From the NCBI GenBank assembly GCA_964511645.1, contig CAZEGV010000026.1, positions 1 through 37,670 on the forward strand: a stretch of 37,670 nt of DNA. The letters are read 5' to 3'. The stretch is from CAZEGV01 sp964511645. GTDB taxonomy: Bacteria > Bacteroidota > Bacteroidia > Cytophagales > JAAEPT01. The position numbers and the translations under genes were made by a program. The notes below the pieces were generated by a model, which was not told the origin of the DNA, ran no database searches, and worked only from the letters and a program-made list of their open reading frames with translations. How positions within the stretch are numbered: the first letter of the stretch is position 1; every line of letters begins with the position of its first letter. Below, piece by piece: positions 17,355 through 26,730 of this stretch.

Positions 17355-18438
17355 ACTCCCCGCCGAATGGGAAAAACATGAATCCACTTGGCTATCTTGG
17401 CCGTACAATCTTGATACATGGCATCACGACAGCCATATACAAGCTCAAATCAGCTTTCTTAAATTCATTAAAATTATCCAAAAAGGAGAAACCATTAACC
17501 TCATTGTTAATGATTTAGAAACAAGGGATAAAGTATTAAACCTTGCGTCTCAACAAGATATTTCTTTACACAACACTATATTTCATTACCAAGAAACGAA
17601 TGATGCTTGGATAAGAGATTATGGACCAGATTTCCTTATCGGAGATACAACGACAAAAACATTAAACTGGCAATACAATGCTTGGGGAAACAAATATCCC
17701 TACACAAAAGACAATAAAATATCTCAGTATATTAGTAATCAAAACCCACAATTCCAATCCAAAAACATTGATTTTGTACTAGAAGGTGGTTCTTTTGAGG
17801 CTAATGGGAATGGGCTTTTGATCACAACAGAATCTTGCCTCTTACACCCTACCCGAAACCCGAAATACACTAAAGCACAGATAGAAAAAATATTAAAAAA
17901 AGAGTTTTACCAAGATGAAATTATTTGGCTCAAAAACGGTATCGCTGGAGATGACACAGACGGTCATATAGATGACTTTGCAAGGTTTATTAGTCAAAAC
18001 ACCATCCTAATCGCAAGTGAAAAAAGAAAAGAAAACATTAATCACCCCCCGATAACAGAAAACATCAATCTCTTAAAAAAAATAAATCAAAACAGAAAAA
18101 ACAAACTCAATATCATAGAAATTCCAATGCCACACAACCACATTTTTTTCAAAGAGGAGCTATTACCTGCAAGTTATTTGAATTTCTACATTTGTAATCA
18201 CGCCGTAATTGTCCCCATATTTAACGATCCCAATGACCAAGTGGCAATCAATATTATCGCTTCACAAATCAACAGGCTGGTAATCGGAGTCAATGCACGA
18301 GAGATTATCGTAGGACTTGGTGCTTTTCATTGTTTAAGTAAACACGAAATCAATCATAAAACCATAAAAAGGATTTCCACGAAGACATATCCGTCTACTG
18401 ACGGATCCTTAACACAACCCTATTCAAAATGGGGATAA
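17341..18438 (+). CDS. aguA: Agmatine deiminase
   Basis: A 365-aa cytoplasmic enzyme of the porphyromonas-type peptidyl-arginine deiminase family. It converts agmatine to N-carbamoylputrescine and ammonia. Visible marks are PAEWEKHESTWLSWP at the start, DAWIRDYGPDF, LEGGSFEANG, DDTDGHIDDFARF with its catalytic His and Asp, and the nucleophile Cys331 in GLGAFHCLSKHE. The residues after that Cys differ from the GN(I/V)HC-Q-Q pattern common in the family, but the Cys is kept. ATG 17341 and ATG 17344 are both possible starts; the gene overlaps aguB by 14 bases, a sign of translational coupling. aguA and aguB together supply putrescine from arginine-derived agmatine. No arginine decarboxylase gene is in the window. 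Confidence 0.95.
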   Translation: MMTYRLPAEWEKHESTWLSWPYNLDTWHHDSHIQAQISFLKFIKIIQKGETINLIVNDLETRDKVLNLASQQDISLHNTIFHYQETNDAWIRDYGPDFLIGDTTTKTLNWQYNAWGNKYPYTKDNKISQYISNQNPQFQSKNIDFVLEGGSFEANGNGLLITTESCLLHPTRNPKYTKAQIEKILKKEFYQDEIIWLKNGIAGDDTDGHIDDFARFISQNTILIASEKRKENINHPPITENINLLKKINQNRKNKLNIIEIPMPHNHIFFKEELLPASYLNFYICNHAVIVPIFNDPNDQVAINIIASQINRLVIGVNAREIIVGLGAFHCLSKHEINHKTIKRISTKTYPSTDGSLTQPYSKWG

Positions 18439-18457
18439 TAAAACATTATCTTTTTTT
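18434..18457 (+). terminator. Weak AT-rich terminator after aguA
   Basis: GATAAT and ATTATC form a 6-base stem around a 5-base loop, followed by seven T. It overlaps the aguA stop codon. The stem is AT-rich, so efficiency is doubtful. Confidence 0.4.
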
Positions 18458-18506
18458 CCTTTCTTCCATTTTTTCACGAAAATTGAAAGATTAAAATAAA
18501 GAAATT

Positions 18507-19301
18507 ATGAAACAATACCTCGACTTAGCAAAACACATCATGGAAAACGGTACAGATAAATCTGACCGAACAGGAACAGGTACACGTAGTATATTTGGAC
18601 ATCAAATACGTTTTGATTTAAGTAAAGGATTCCCTTGTTTGACTACAAAAAAGCTACACCTTCGCTCAATTATTCACGAATTACTTTGGTTCATTTCTGG
18701 TGACACCAACATCAAGTACCTAAAAGAAAACAAAGTATCTATCTGGGACGATTGGGCGGATGAAAATGGTGAATTAGGTCCTGTATACGGTTATCAGTGG
18801 CGATCATGGCCTAACCCTGACGGCTCATCTACCGATCAGATCACAAAAATAATTGAGCAAATCAAAACCAACCCAGACTCTCGCCGCCTAATGGTAAGTG
18901 CTTGGAACGTTTCTTTTGTAGACCAAATGGCTTTACCACCTTGTCACTCTTTATTTCAGTTTTATGTAGCAGATGGAAAGTTATCTTGCCAACTATACCA
19001 ACGTAGTGCAGACGTGTTTTTAGGAGTACCTTTTAATATTGCTTCTTACGCCCTACTTACCATGATGATGGCACAGGTTTGTGGACTAGAAGCTGGAGAT
19101 TTTGTTCATACATTTGGTGATACTCACATCTACTCTAATCACTTTGAGCAAATAGAACTACAACTCTCTCGTGACATGAGACCTTTACCTACAATGAAAA
19201 TCAATCCCAATATAAAATCTTTATTTGACTTCAAATATGAAGATTTTGAATTGGTAGACTATAACCCGCACCCACATATTAAAGGAAAAGTAGCAGTGTA
19301 A
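18507..19301 (+). CDS. thyA: Thymidylate synthase
   Basis: A 264-aa enzyme, the same length as E. coli ThyA. It methylates dUMP to dTMP using 5,10-methylenetetrahydrofolate in the cytoplasm. Conserved segments include SDRTGTGTRSIFG, TTKKLHLRSIIHELLWF, the catalytic Cys146 in LPPCHSLFQFYV, the phosphate-binding SRRLMVSAWN and QRSADVFLGVPFNIASYA, and HIYSNH. The gene stands alone, 68 bases after aguA, and converges with dapF at only 30 bases, with no clear terminator between. dfrA (folA), its frequent neighbour in other bacteria, is absent here. Confidence 0.98.
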   Translation: MKQYLDLAKHIMENGTDKSDRTGTGTRSIFGHQIRFDLSKGFPCLTTKKLHLRSIIHELLWFISGDTNIKYLKENKVSIWDDWADENGELGPVYGYQWRSWPNPDGSSTDQITKIIEQIKTNPDSRRLMVSAWNVSFVDQMALPPCHSLFQFYVADGKLSCQLYQRSADVFLGVPFNIASYALLTMMMAQVCGLEAGDFVHTFGDTHIYSNHFEQIELQLSRDMRPLPTMKINPNIKSLFDFKYEDFELVDYNPHPHIKGKVAV

Positions 19302-19331
19302 ACACCAATCTCACATTCAATTAGAATTGAT

Positions 19332-20102
19332 TTAAACCTCCCCTTTAAAGACAAAAGTTGCAGGACCAATTAAATACACATTAGTAAAGCTATCATTATG
19401 CTCATCAAAGCTTACGGACAACTCGCCACCAACTACATCAATAGTAACTGGTGAACTTATACCTTCCCTAAGATAAGTACTTAAAGCACAAGCTGTAACT
19501 CCAGTACCGCAGGACAAAGTCTCGTCCTCAACTCCTCGTTCAAAAGTTCTCACCGAGATTTTATTTTTACTCACTAGCTCTACAAAATTAACATTTGTAC
19601 CTGCTGGAGCATATTGCTCACTATGGCGAATATTAGCACCTTCGGTAACAACGTCTAATTGCTTTACATCATCCACAAAAGCTACGTGATGCGGACTTCC
19701 CGTATCCATAAAGTAAGTATCATCTACATTTTGATATACTGCTATATCAATCATATGTAAATGTATTTTACCTTCTTTCAAAAATGCCGTGTGCCCCCCA
19801 TCTACTGCGATAAATTTAGCTTCATCGGCTATAACTCCTATATCATGAGCAAACTGCACTAGACAACGCCCACCATTACCACACATAGACCCTTCTTTGC
19901 CATCAGCATTGAAGTATATCATCCTAAAGTCGTACCCTTCGGCATTGCGAAGCAACATCAGTCCATCTGCTCCAATTCCAAACTTACGGTCACATAAGCG
20001 AGAGATTAGGCTTACATCATTTACATCAAAGGATTCAGTTCTATCATCAATAATAACAAAATCGTTTCCTGTGCCTTGATATTTTGAGAATTTCAAATTC
20101 AT
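19332..20102 (-). CDS. dapF: Diaminopimelate epimerase
   Basis: A 256-aa cytoplasmic enzyme that turns LL-diaminopimelate into the meso form for lysine and peptidoglycan synthesis. The two catalytic cysteines are present: C74 in SMCGNGGRC and C198 in LSCGTGVTAC. Other family segments are YQGTGNDFVIIDDR near the start, KFGIGADGL, MDTGSPHHV and RTFERGVEDET. It starts at ATG 20102, about 100 bases after rplS and behind a rho-independent terminator, so it is probably transcribed separately. Confidence 0.98.
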   Translation of the reverse strand: MNLKFSKYQGTGNDFVIIDDRTESFDVNDVSLISRLCDRKFGIGADGLMLLRNAEGYDFRMIYFNADGKEGSMCGNGGRCLVQFAHDIGVIADEAKFIAVDGGHTAFLKEGKIHLHMIDIAVYQNVDDTYFMDTGSPHHVAFVDDVKQLDVVTEGANIRHSEQYAPAGTNVNFVELVSKNKISVRTFERGVEDETLSCGTGVTACALSTYLREGISSPVTIDVVGGELSVSFDEHNDSFTNVYLIGPATFVFKGEV

Positions 20103-20150
20103 CTTCTTGTAAGATAATTAATCTTTTTACAATTACGGTTTTCTGTAAAC

Positions 20151-20175
20151 AAAAAAAGCCGACAATATTGTCAGC
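20151..20175 (-). terminator. Rho-independent terminator of rplS
   Basis: On the minus strand GCTGACA and TGTCGGC pair (one G-T wobble) around AATATT's central bases, followed by seven T. It lies 27 bases after the rplS stop and separates rplS from dapF. Confidence 0.75.
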
Positions 20176-20201
20176 TTTTCTTTTTATAGTCAAACGTTGT
20201 A

Positions 20202-20561
20202 CTAACGTCTTTTTTCTCTTACTCTTGCCGATTTACCCATTCTGTCACGTAAATAGAACAATCTTGCTCTTCTTACTCTACCTTGTCTTACTACATCAAT
20301 TTTAGCAATATTAGGTGCCACTAAATGAAAGATTCTTTCTACCGCTACACCTTGAGTTACTTTTCTTAAAGTAAAAGTCTCACCATTGGTGTTAGGATTT
20401 CTTTTTTGGATAACAGTACCTTGAAACTGCTGTACACGTTCTTTTTCTCCCTCTTTAATTTTGAGGTGAAGGTTAAGTGTATCACCAACATTAAATTTAG
20501 GAAGATCAGCTCTTGCGTCTTTATATTCCTCTTGTACTAGCTTTATAAGTTCGTTATTCAT
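20202..20561 (-). CDS. rplS: 50S ribosomal protein L19
   Basis: A 119-aa ribosomal protein that sits at the interface between the ribosomal subunits. Family segments are FNVGDTLNLHLKIKEG, the RVQQFQGTVI strand, TFTLRKVTQGVAVERIF, and the C-terminal basic stretch RRARLFYLRDRMGKSARV. Length fits the family (about 115-120). In many bacteria rplS follows trmD directly, as here in order, but 271 bases containing a structured repeat separate them. It has its own perfect -7 element and its own terminator, so it is likely a single-gene transcript. Confidence 0.98.
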   Translation of the reverse strand: MNNELIKLVQEEYKDARADLPKFNVGDTLNLHLKIKEGEKERVQQFQGTVIQKRNPNTNGETFTLRKVTQGVAVERIFHLVAPNIAKIDVVRQGRVRRARLFYLRDRMGKSARVREKRR

Positions 20562-20587
20562 AATCTCGTTATTTCAAAAACAGAATG

Positions 20588-20595
20588 CAAATATA
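20588..20595 (-). promoter_or_regulatory. Promoter -7 element for rplS
   Basis: Minus strand reads TATATTTG, a perfect TAnnTTTG, with a TTG about 16 bases upstream as a possible -33 element. The predicted leader before ATG 20561 is about 20 bases. Confidence 0.55.
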
Positions 20596-20671
20596 AGTAT
20601 ATTTTGCTAATCAAGAAATCAAAAGAGAGAAATTTTACATTCTTTTGAAAAAAAAACTTTTTTTGAGAAAT

Positions 20672-20825
20672 AGAGCCACGAAGTGGCTGGCTTAAGGACA
20701 GAAGTGGCATCCTTTTTTGTGTGTTTTTGTTCTGTGTTTCGACAAGCTCAATATGACACAAAAACACAAAAAAAAGATATAGCAAATGGCCTGACCTTTG
20801 AGCGGAATAGCGAAAAAGGGAAGCC
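20672..20825. repeat. Structured intergenic repeat element between trmD and rplS
   Basis: About 150 bases with no coding look. It contains the hairpin AGCCACGAAGTGGCT (20674-20688) and a long imperfect inverted repeat of T/G and A/C tracts (20711-20730 against 20755-20775). Around the loop lies TTCGACAAGCTCAATATGAC, a sequence type I recall as scattered in Bacteroidota intergenic regions. The right flank (GCGGAATAGCGAAAAAGGG) also looks like a recurring element from memory. I could not search for other copies. A 75-aa reading frame crosses it but is not protein-like. Confidence 0.5.
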
Positions 20826-20832
20826 CCTAATT

Positions 20833-21513
20833 TTATTTGTCTTCCAATAGGTCTGGTCGTCTTTCTTTGGTTCTCTGCAAAGACTGATCAAATCGCCACT
20901 CTTCAATTTTTTTTTCGTGTCCGCTTAGCAATATATCCGGCACTTTCATCCCTTTGTAATCCGAAGGGCGAGTATACACGGGAGGTGCTAGTAGGCCGTC
21001 TTGAAAAGAATCGGTAAGAGCCGAAGTCTCATCCCCTAAAACATTGGGCAATAGTCGCACAATAGCATCTGTAAAGACACAAGCGGCGAGTTCTCCTCCA
21101 CTCAGCACATAATCACCTATTGTGATTTCGTGAGTAATAAAGTGATCTCTTACCCTTTGGTCAACTCCTTTATAATGCCCACAAAGAATGATTATGTTTT
21201 CAAAAAGTGCAAAACCATTTGCTTTGTTTTGCGACAGGGATTCACCGTCTGGAGTCATGTAAATAACCGCATCATAGTTTCTTTCTTCTTGTAGTTTGTT
21301 AATGATTTTTTCTATCGGTTCTATCATCAACACCATTCCTGCTCCACCACCAAATACGTAATCGTCTATTTTACCATACTTATTGGTTGGATATTCTCTT
21401 AAGTCATGGGTATGAATTTCTACCAAGCCTTTGTCTTGTGCTCGCTTAATGATAGAATGAGAGAAAGCTCCTTCAAACAAGCCTGGCTGACAGGTAATTA
21501 TATCAATTCTCAT
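20833..21513 (-). CDS. trmD: tRNA (guanine-N1)-methyltransferase
   Basis: A 226-aa SPOUT-class enzyme that methylates G37 next to the anticodon using S-adenosylmethionine, preventing frameshifts. The knotted SAM site is marked by CGHYKGVDQRVRDHF and IGDYVLSGGELAACV, and the N-terminal part by DDYVFGGGAGMVL. Length fits the family (about 225-255). Its ATG follows the amidohydrolase TAA with no gap, so it is the last gene of the secA-SPOR-M20-trmD operon and probably translationally coupled. Confidence 0.97.
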   Translation of the reverse strand: MRIDIITCQPGLFEGAFSHSIIKRAQDKGLVEIHTHDLREYPTNKYGKIDDYVFGGGAGMVLMIEPIEKIINKLQEERNYDAVIYMTPDGESLSQNKANGFALFENIIILCGHYKGVDQRVRDHFITHEITIGDYVLSGGELAACVFTDAIVRLLPNVLGDETSALTDSFQDGLLAPPVYTRPSDYKGMKVPDILLSGHEKKIEEWRFDQSLQRTKERRPDLLEDK

Positions 21514-22698
21514 TTATTCTGACAGTTGTCTTAGTGTCAGATAAGCCATGAGACCCGCTCCTACTTCTAGTGCTGACTCGTCAATATCAAATGTAGGTGT
21601 GTGCAAGCCTGAGGTAATTCCTTTGGCTTCATTTCTAATGCCTAGGCGGTAAAAGTTAGCATCTACAACCTGTGTGTAGTACGAAAAGTCTTCGGCTGCC
21701 ATCCACAAGTCTAGGTCTTCAACGTTTTCTTCTCCCATGTACTCAACTGCGTAGGCTCTCATCTTAGCAGCGAGTTCTGGCTCATTTTTCAAGAACGGGT
21801 AGCCTATTCGTATGTCTACATCGCATTCACCACCCATTGCTTGGGCTACTCCTTCTGCTATGGTTCTTATTTTTTTATGAGCTTCTTTTCTCCATTTTTC
21901 ATCCATAGTCCGAAAAGTTCCTTCGATATGTACTTCGTTAGGAATTACATTAGTTGCTCCGTTTGCCTGTACTTTACCAAAAGAAAGTACAGTGGGTACT
22001 TTTGGAGAAGCGTTTCGGCTACTTACTTGCTGTAAGGCTACGATAATATGTGAGGCTAATAATACTGAATCTACTCCTAACTCAGGCATTGCTGCGTGTC
22101 CTCCTTTTCCTCTTATAGTAAGCATCACTTCATCGGCACTTGCCATGTACATACCAGAGCGGAAACCTACTTTTCCTGCGTCAATAAACGGCATTACGTG
22201 TTGCCCTACAATACTCTCTGGTCTTGGATTTTCTAAGACTCCTTCTTTTATCATTAAAGAAGCTCCTCCTGGTAATCTTTCTTCTCCTGGTTGAAATATC
22301 AGTTTTACAGTCCCTTCAAATTCATCTTTGAGGGCGGACATAATTCTGGTGGCTCCTAATAAAGATGCTGTATGAACATCATGTCCGCAAGCGTGCATCA
22401 CTCCTTCATTTTGAGATTTATACGGGACATCATTCTCCTCTATAATCGGCAATGCATCCATATCTGCTCGTAAGGCTACTACTTTTTTTGTCGGATTTTT
22501 TCCTTTTATATAGGCTACTACACCTGTGTCTGCCATTTGCTCTACTTCCAAACCCATGTCTCTGAGTTGCTTAACTACATATTTAGAAGTTTCATACTCT
22601 TCAAAAGACAATTCGGGATGAGCGTGTAAATACCTGCGAATTGCTAATACTTCATTTTTATTTTCTTTTACTAATTGCTGTACTTTTGATTTTAGCAT
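21514..22698 (-). CDS. M20-family amidohydrolase (N-acyl amino acid amidohydrolase type)
   Basis: A 394-aa zinc peptidase-like enzyme of the M20D group that removes acyl groups from N-acylated amino acids. Metal-binding and catalytic segments are visible: HAHPELSFEEYET, RADMDALPI, HACGHDVHTA (C104, H106), FQPGEE, a His in GQHVMPFIDAG, and the C-terminal AAEDFSYY. The middle part (about 185-295, GKGGHAAMPELGVDSVLLAS) is the dimerisation domain. No signal peptide, so cytoplasmic. It sits 23 bases after the SPOR lipoprotein gene and directly abuts trmD. The true substrate cannot be read from the sequence; related enzymes act on hippurate, acetyl-diaminopimelate or indole-acetyl amino acids. Confidence 0.9.
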   Translation of the reverse strand: MLKSKVQQLVKENKNEVLAIRRYLHAHPELSFEEYETSKYVVKQLRDMGLEVEQMADTGVVAYIKGKNPTKKVVALRADMDALPIIEENDVPYKSQNEGVMHACGHDVHTASLLGATRIMSALKDEFEGTVKLIFQPGEERLPGGASLMIKEGVLENPRPESIVGQHVMPFIDAGKVGFRSGMYMASADEVMLTIRGKGGHAAMPELGVDSVLLASHIIVALQQVSSRNASPKVPTVLSFGKVQANGATNVIPNEVHIEGTFRTMDEKWRKEAHKKIRTIAEGVAQAMGGECDVDIRIGYPFLKNEPELAAKMRAYAVEYMGEENVEDLDLWMAAEDFSYYTQVVDANFYRLGIRNEAKGITSGLHTPTFDIDESALEVGAGLMAYLTLRQLSE

Positions 22699-22721
22699 AA
22701 TATGATTGGATGAAAAATATA

Positions 22722-23261
22722 TTAATCTATTCTGTTGATTTTAATCAAATCTGGCACTAATAAAGCATTTTCAAAACCTTTTACTTGTTGGATGATATAT
22801 AACAATTCATGTGCTCTTTCTTTAAGTAAATAATCACCTATTTTGACTCTAAAAAAAGGTTGGTCATACAAGTTATATACCATGGGGGATTTGCTATCTA
22901 ACTCTTGAGATAAAACTGCTCTTATCTCACGCATTACACGCTCTGCTTTTGTTTTGTTATTGGTAGAAAATACCTGAACTCTATATCCTTTAAAAGCTTT
23001 TTTTGTTCTCGCTTTTTCGTAATGAATGGCTAGCTCTTTCACTTTTACTTCTACTTCTTTTTTAGATTCTGTTACCATTGGGAGTTTATCTAAATCAACG
23101 ATTTCTATTGCCTCACCTTCTAACTCAACGATAGCGTCCGATATATCTATTTCTTTAGGCTCTACTTGAGGTCTAAGTGATGATAAATTTTCTTTCGGGC
23201 ATTTTTGTGCTGAAGCACACCCCATTAAAAACAATGACAATGTAGTTAGTAAATATTTCAT
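22722..23261 (-). CDS. SPOR-domain lipoprotein
   Basis: A 179-aa protein with a lipoprotein signal (lipobox LMGC near residue 15). After a charged linker of about 75 residues rich in Glu and Val, residues about 95-175 match a SPOR fold: FKGYRVQVFSTNNKTKAERV, then PFFRVKIGDYLLKERAHEL. SPOR domains bind denuded peptidoglycan glycan strands, often at division sites. The gene is 21 bases after the secA stop and 23 bases before the M20 gene, so it is in the secA operon. A role in envelope organisation is inferred from the domain alone. Confidence 0.85.
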   Translation of the reverse strand: MKYLLTTLSLFLMGCASAQKCPKENLSSLRPQVEPKEIDISDAIVELEGEAIEIVDLDKLPMVTESKKEVEVKVKELAIHYEKARTKKAFKGYRVQVFSTNNKTKAERVMREIRAVLSQELDSKSPMVYNLYDQPFFRVKIGDYLLKERAHELLYIIQQVKGFENALLVPDLIKINRID

Positions 23262-23282
23262 ATCTATTTTATTAAATGCATA

Positions 23283-26200
23283 TCACATCAATACACAGCG
23301 GTTAGCTGCTACGTCTTGCTCTACACTTTTGAATTTCACGCCTTCTTTTACTGCTCCGTCAAAATACCTAACGGATACTCTTTCGTTACGACCTGGCAAT
23401 TTCTGTGCCTGAATTGGTTGTAGTTTTGGTCTTTCTTCTTCTTGGTTGTTATCACTAGTATTTCTCCCAGAGGCATCTGCTTTAGACTCTATTGTCTTTG
23501 CTCTTTGCTGAGGTGCTTCCGATATCTCTTCGCTACGGGGAGGAAGTTCTGCCTTTAGTAAAAATGAAGTTATTTCATTATTCAATTTAGCCAATAAGCC
23601 TTTAAATAAATTAAATCCTTCAAACTTATATTTCATTAATGGGTCTTTTTGTTCATAAGAGGCATTTCTGGATGATTGTTTTAAATCATCCATTGCTCGC
23701 AAATGATCTTTCCATTCATGGTCAATTAATCCCAGAACAGAACCTTTTTGAATTTCTAGTGCTAAGTTATCTCCTTCCGTCTCTACTATTCCTTTGAGAG
23801 GTGCTGTAATTCTTAATTGACGGTTACCTTCTACTAAAGAAAAAGCTACGTTTTCAATTGTATCACCTTGTTCTTTATGTAAACGCTTAAATACTGGATA
23901 GATGCTACCTTTCAATCCGTCTTTTTGGTCTTTGTACTTTTCAAGCACTTCTGTATAGAACATTTCTGACAAACTAGCTTCTTTTCCCTTTTCTAATTGC
24001 TCCTCTTTAAAGGAAGGTGCAAAACCAAATACTCCTACCGCATCAATTTGAAATTGTTGAAAGTTTTTATCTGATTGATATTGAAAGATTAAATCTTCAC
24101 ATACTTCATAAAATGAGTTCTCTACATCAAAATTCAATCTTTCCCCGTATAAGGCATGACGACGACGTTTGTAAACTACCTCACGTTGGGCATTCATTAC
24201 ATCATCATATTCCAATACTCTCTTTCTTTGTCCAAAGTTATTTTCTTCTACTTTTTTCTGAGCTCTTTCTATAGACTTACTTACCATCGAGTGCTGAATC
24301 ACTTCTCCTTCTTCAAAGCCCATTCTGTCCATCATTTTAGAAATCCTTTCAGAACCAAACAAACGCATTAAGCTATCTTCAAGAGATACAAAAAATTGTG
24401 AAGAACCTGGGTCACCTTGACGACCAGCACGACCTCTCAACTGTCTGTCTACTCGCCTTGATTCGTGGCGTTCTGTACCAATAATTGCTAAACCTCCAGC
24501 AGACTTAGACTCTGGAGTCAATTTAATATCCGTACCCCTACCTGCCATATTAGTAGCGATTGTAACTGTGCCAGACTTACCTGCTTCGGCTACTACATCT
24601 GCTTCTTTTGCGTGTTGTTTGGCATTTAATACCTGATGAGATACTCCTCTCATTTTTAACATCCTACTAAACACTTCTGATGACTCTACAGATGTTGTAC
24701 CAATCAAAATTGGTCTTCCTGCATCTCTCAATTTTACAGCTTCATCTATTACTGCGTTATATTTTTCTTTTACTGTTTTGTAAACTAAATCTTGTCGATC
24801 ATCTCTTGATATGACCCTATTTGTAGGTATTACAACTACGTCTAATTTATAAATTTCCCAAAGCTCACCAGCTTCCGTTTCGGCAGTACCCGTCATACCT
24901 GCTAACTTGTGGTACATTCTAAAATAATTCTGCAAAGTAATAGTAGCATACGTTTGAGTAGCATCTTCGATATGGACTCCTTCTTTGGCTTCTAATGCTT
25001 GGTGTAAGCCATCAGAGTAACGGCGGCCTTCCATCGTACGTCCTGTTTGCTCATCTACAATTTTTACTTGGTTATCTACAACTAAGTAATCAACATCTTT
25101 CTCGAATAAAGCGTATGCTTTTAATAATTGATTGACTGAATGAATACGCTGAGCTTTTAAGCGATATTCTTCCATTAATTCGTCTTTCTTAGAAGATTTA
25201 TCTTCTAAAGACATTGCCTCATTTTTCTCTATCGAGTCTAAAAGAACGCTAATGTCAGGCATAATGAAGAAGTTATCATCTTCCATACCTTTTGTCATCA
25301 CATCAATACCTTTATTGGTAAGCTCTACACTGTTTTGTTTTTCATCAATTGTAAAGTATAATGGTGCATCTGCTTCAGGCATCAGTTTTTGGTTCTCACC
25401 TAAATAGATAGCTTCTGTTTTTTGTAAGGTCTGGCGCATTCCTTGACCACTTAAAAACTTAATCAGAGGTTTGTTTTTTGGCAATGCTCTAAACGCACGA
25501 AATAAGGCTAAGCCTCCATCTTTTTCATTTCCTTCTGCTAGAAGTCTTTTTGCTTCATTCAAGAAGCCATTTGCCATTTTCTTTTGCTCTTCTAATAACC
25601 TTGATACTCTAGGCTTTAGGTTATCAAACTCATGTTCATCTCCTCTTGGAATAGGTCCAGAAATAATTAATGGTGTACGAGCTTCATCTACTAAAACAGA
25701 ATCCACCTCATCTACCATTGCATAATAATGTTTACGTTGCACCAATTCACTTGGATGGTGAGCCATATTATCTCTTAGGTAATCAAAGCCAAATTCATTA
25801 TTTGTACCATAAGTAATATCTGCTTGGTATGCTGCTCTACGTTCTGGTGAGCTTGATCTATATTTGTCTATACAGTCCAATGTAAGTCCGTGGAACTCAA
25901 ACAAAGGTGCCATCCACTCGGCATCACGTTTTGCCAAGTAATCATTTACCGTTACGATATGTACACCTTTTCCAGCTAAGGCATTAAGATAGGTTGGCAA
26001 TGTTGCCACTAAAGTCTTCCCTTCTCCAGTTGCCATCTCTGCGATTTTACCTTGATGAAGGACTACGCCACCAATTAGCTGTACATCATAATGCACCATG
26101 TTCCAAATGACTTCTACACCTGCTGCATCCCATTTATTTGCCCAAACTGCTTTTCCGCCTGAAATAGTGACATTAGAGTTTTTTTCGGCGTAATCCTCAT

Positions 26201-26612
26201 CATATTCTGTTGCAGTAACAGACAATTGCTCATTTTCGGATAAACGACGAGCCGTTTCTTTTACCACTGCAAAAGCCTGTGGTAATATATCACTTAAGAC
26301 TTCTTCTATCTTAATGTTTTTTTGTTTTTCAAGAGCGTCTATTTTTTCAAAAACTCCTTCTTTTTCATGAATGCTTACATCTCCTTCTACTTTTTGTTTT
26401 AAAGATATCACCTCATCCTCTAAGTCTTTAAGATAATCAGCAACTTGAGTTTTGAATTGTGCTGTTTTAGCTCTTAACTCATCATCGGATATCGATTGAA
26501 GCTTTGCAAACTCTGCATTAATCTCTTTTACAATCGGCATCATTATCTTAATGTCTTTGTCCGATTTTGATCCAAAAATTTTTGAAATTCCTTTTACTAT
26601 TGTATTAATCAT
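23283..26612 (-). CDS. secA: Preprotein translocase ATPase SecA
   Basis: An 1109-aa motor that drives unfolded preproteins through SecYEG, feeding also the T9SS cargo in this window. Motifs: Walker A MATGEGKT (about 193-200), DEVDSVLVDEARTPLI, TYGTNNEFGFDYLRDNM, TGTAETEAGELWEIY, NMAGRGTDIKL and GRAGRQGDPG. It is longer than the E. coli protein (901 aa), partly from an insert near residues 340-480. The C-terminal zinc motif CxCxSG is absent; the tail ends NERVSVRYFDGAVKEG and AANRCVLM, a form I recall as usual in Flavobacteriia. It is first in an operon with the SPOR lipoprotein, M20 amidohydrolase and trmD genes. The 118 bases upstream hold GATGCTGAGCATC, a small palindrome, but no clear -7 consensus. 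Confidence 0.98.
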   Translation of the reverse strand: MINTIVKGISKIFGSKSDKDIKIMMPIVKEINAEFAKLQSISDDELRAKTAQFKTQVADYLKDLEDEVISLKQKVEGDVSIHEKEGVFEKIDALEKQKNIKIEEVLSDILPQAFAVVKETARRLSENEQLSVTATEYDEDYAEKNSNVTISGGKAVWANKWDAAGVEVIWNMVHYDVQLIGGVVLHQGKIAEMATGEGKTLVATLPTYLNALAGKGVHIVTVNDYLAKRDAEWMAPLFEFHGLTLDCIDKYRSSSPERRAAYQADITYGTNNEFGFDYLRDNMAHHPSELVQRKHYYAMVDEVDSVLVDEARTPLIISGPIPRGDEHEFDNLKPRVSRLLEEQKKMANGFLNEAKRLLAEGNEKDGGLALFRAFRALPKNKPLIKFLSGQGMRQTLQKTEAIYLGENQKLMPEADAPLYFTIDEKQNSVELTNKGIDVMTKGMEDDNFFIMPDISVLLDSIEKNEAMSLEDKSSKKDELMEEYRLKAQRIHSVNQLLKAYALFEKDVDYLVVDNQVKIVDEQTGRTMEGRRYSDGLHQALEAKEGVHIEDATQTYATITLQNYFRMYHKLAGMTGTAETEAGELWEIYKLDVVVIPTNRVISRDDRQDLVYKTVKEKYNAVIDEAVKLRDAGRPILIGTTSVESSEVFSRMLKMRGVSHQVLNAKQHAKEADVVAEAGKSGTVTIATNMAGRGTDIKLTPESKSAGGLAIIGTERHESRRVDRQLRGRAGRQGDPGSSQFFVSLEDSLMRLFGSERISKMMDRMGFEEGEVIQHSMVSKSIERAQKKVEENNFGQRKRVLEYDDVMNAQREVVYKRRRHALYGERLNFDVENSFYEVCEDLIFQYQSDKNFQQFQIDAVGVFGFAPSFKEEQLEKGKEASLSEMFYTEVLEKYKDQKDGLKGSIYPVFKRLHKEQGDTIENVAFSLVEGNRQLRITAPLKGIVETEGDNLALEIQKGSVLGLIDHEWKDHLRAMDDLKQSSRNASYEQKDPLMKYKFEGFNLFKGLLAKLNNEITSFLLKAELPPRSEEISEAPQQRAKTIESKADASGRNTSDNNQEEERPKLQPIQAQKLPGRNERVSVRYFDGAVKEGVKFKSVEQDVAANRCVLM

Positions 26613-26730
26613 TTTTCTTATTCTATTTTATATGATGCTCAGCATCTCTTATTCTTATTTTTCAATCAGCAATTTTATATCAAAAAGAGTACCTCTCTAA
26701 TCAAACTGCCATAGTGTCATTTTTTTGTTA

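Noticed and set aside
20558..20785. 75-aa frame reading CHIELVETQN between rplS and trmD
   Set aside because: It crosses the structured repeat and is a translation of repeat DNA, with no start signal.
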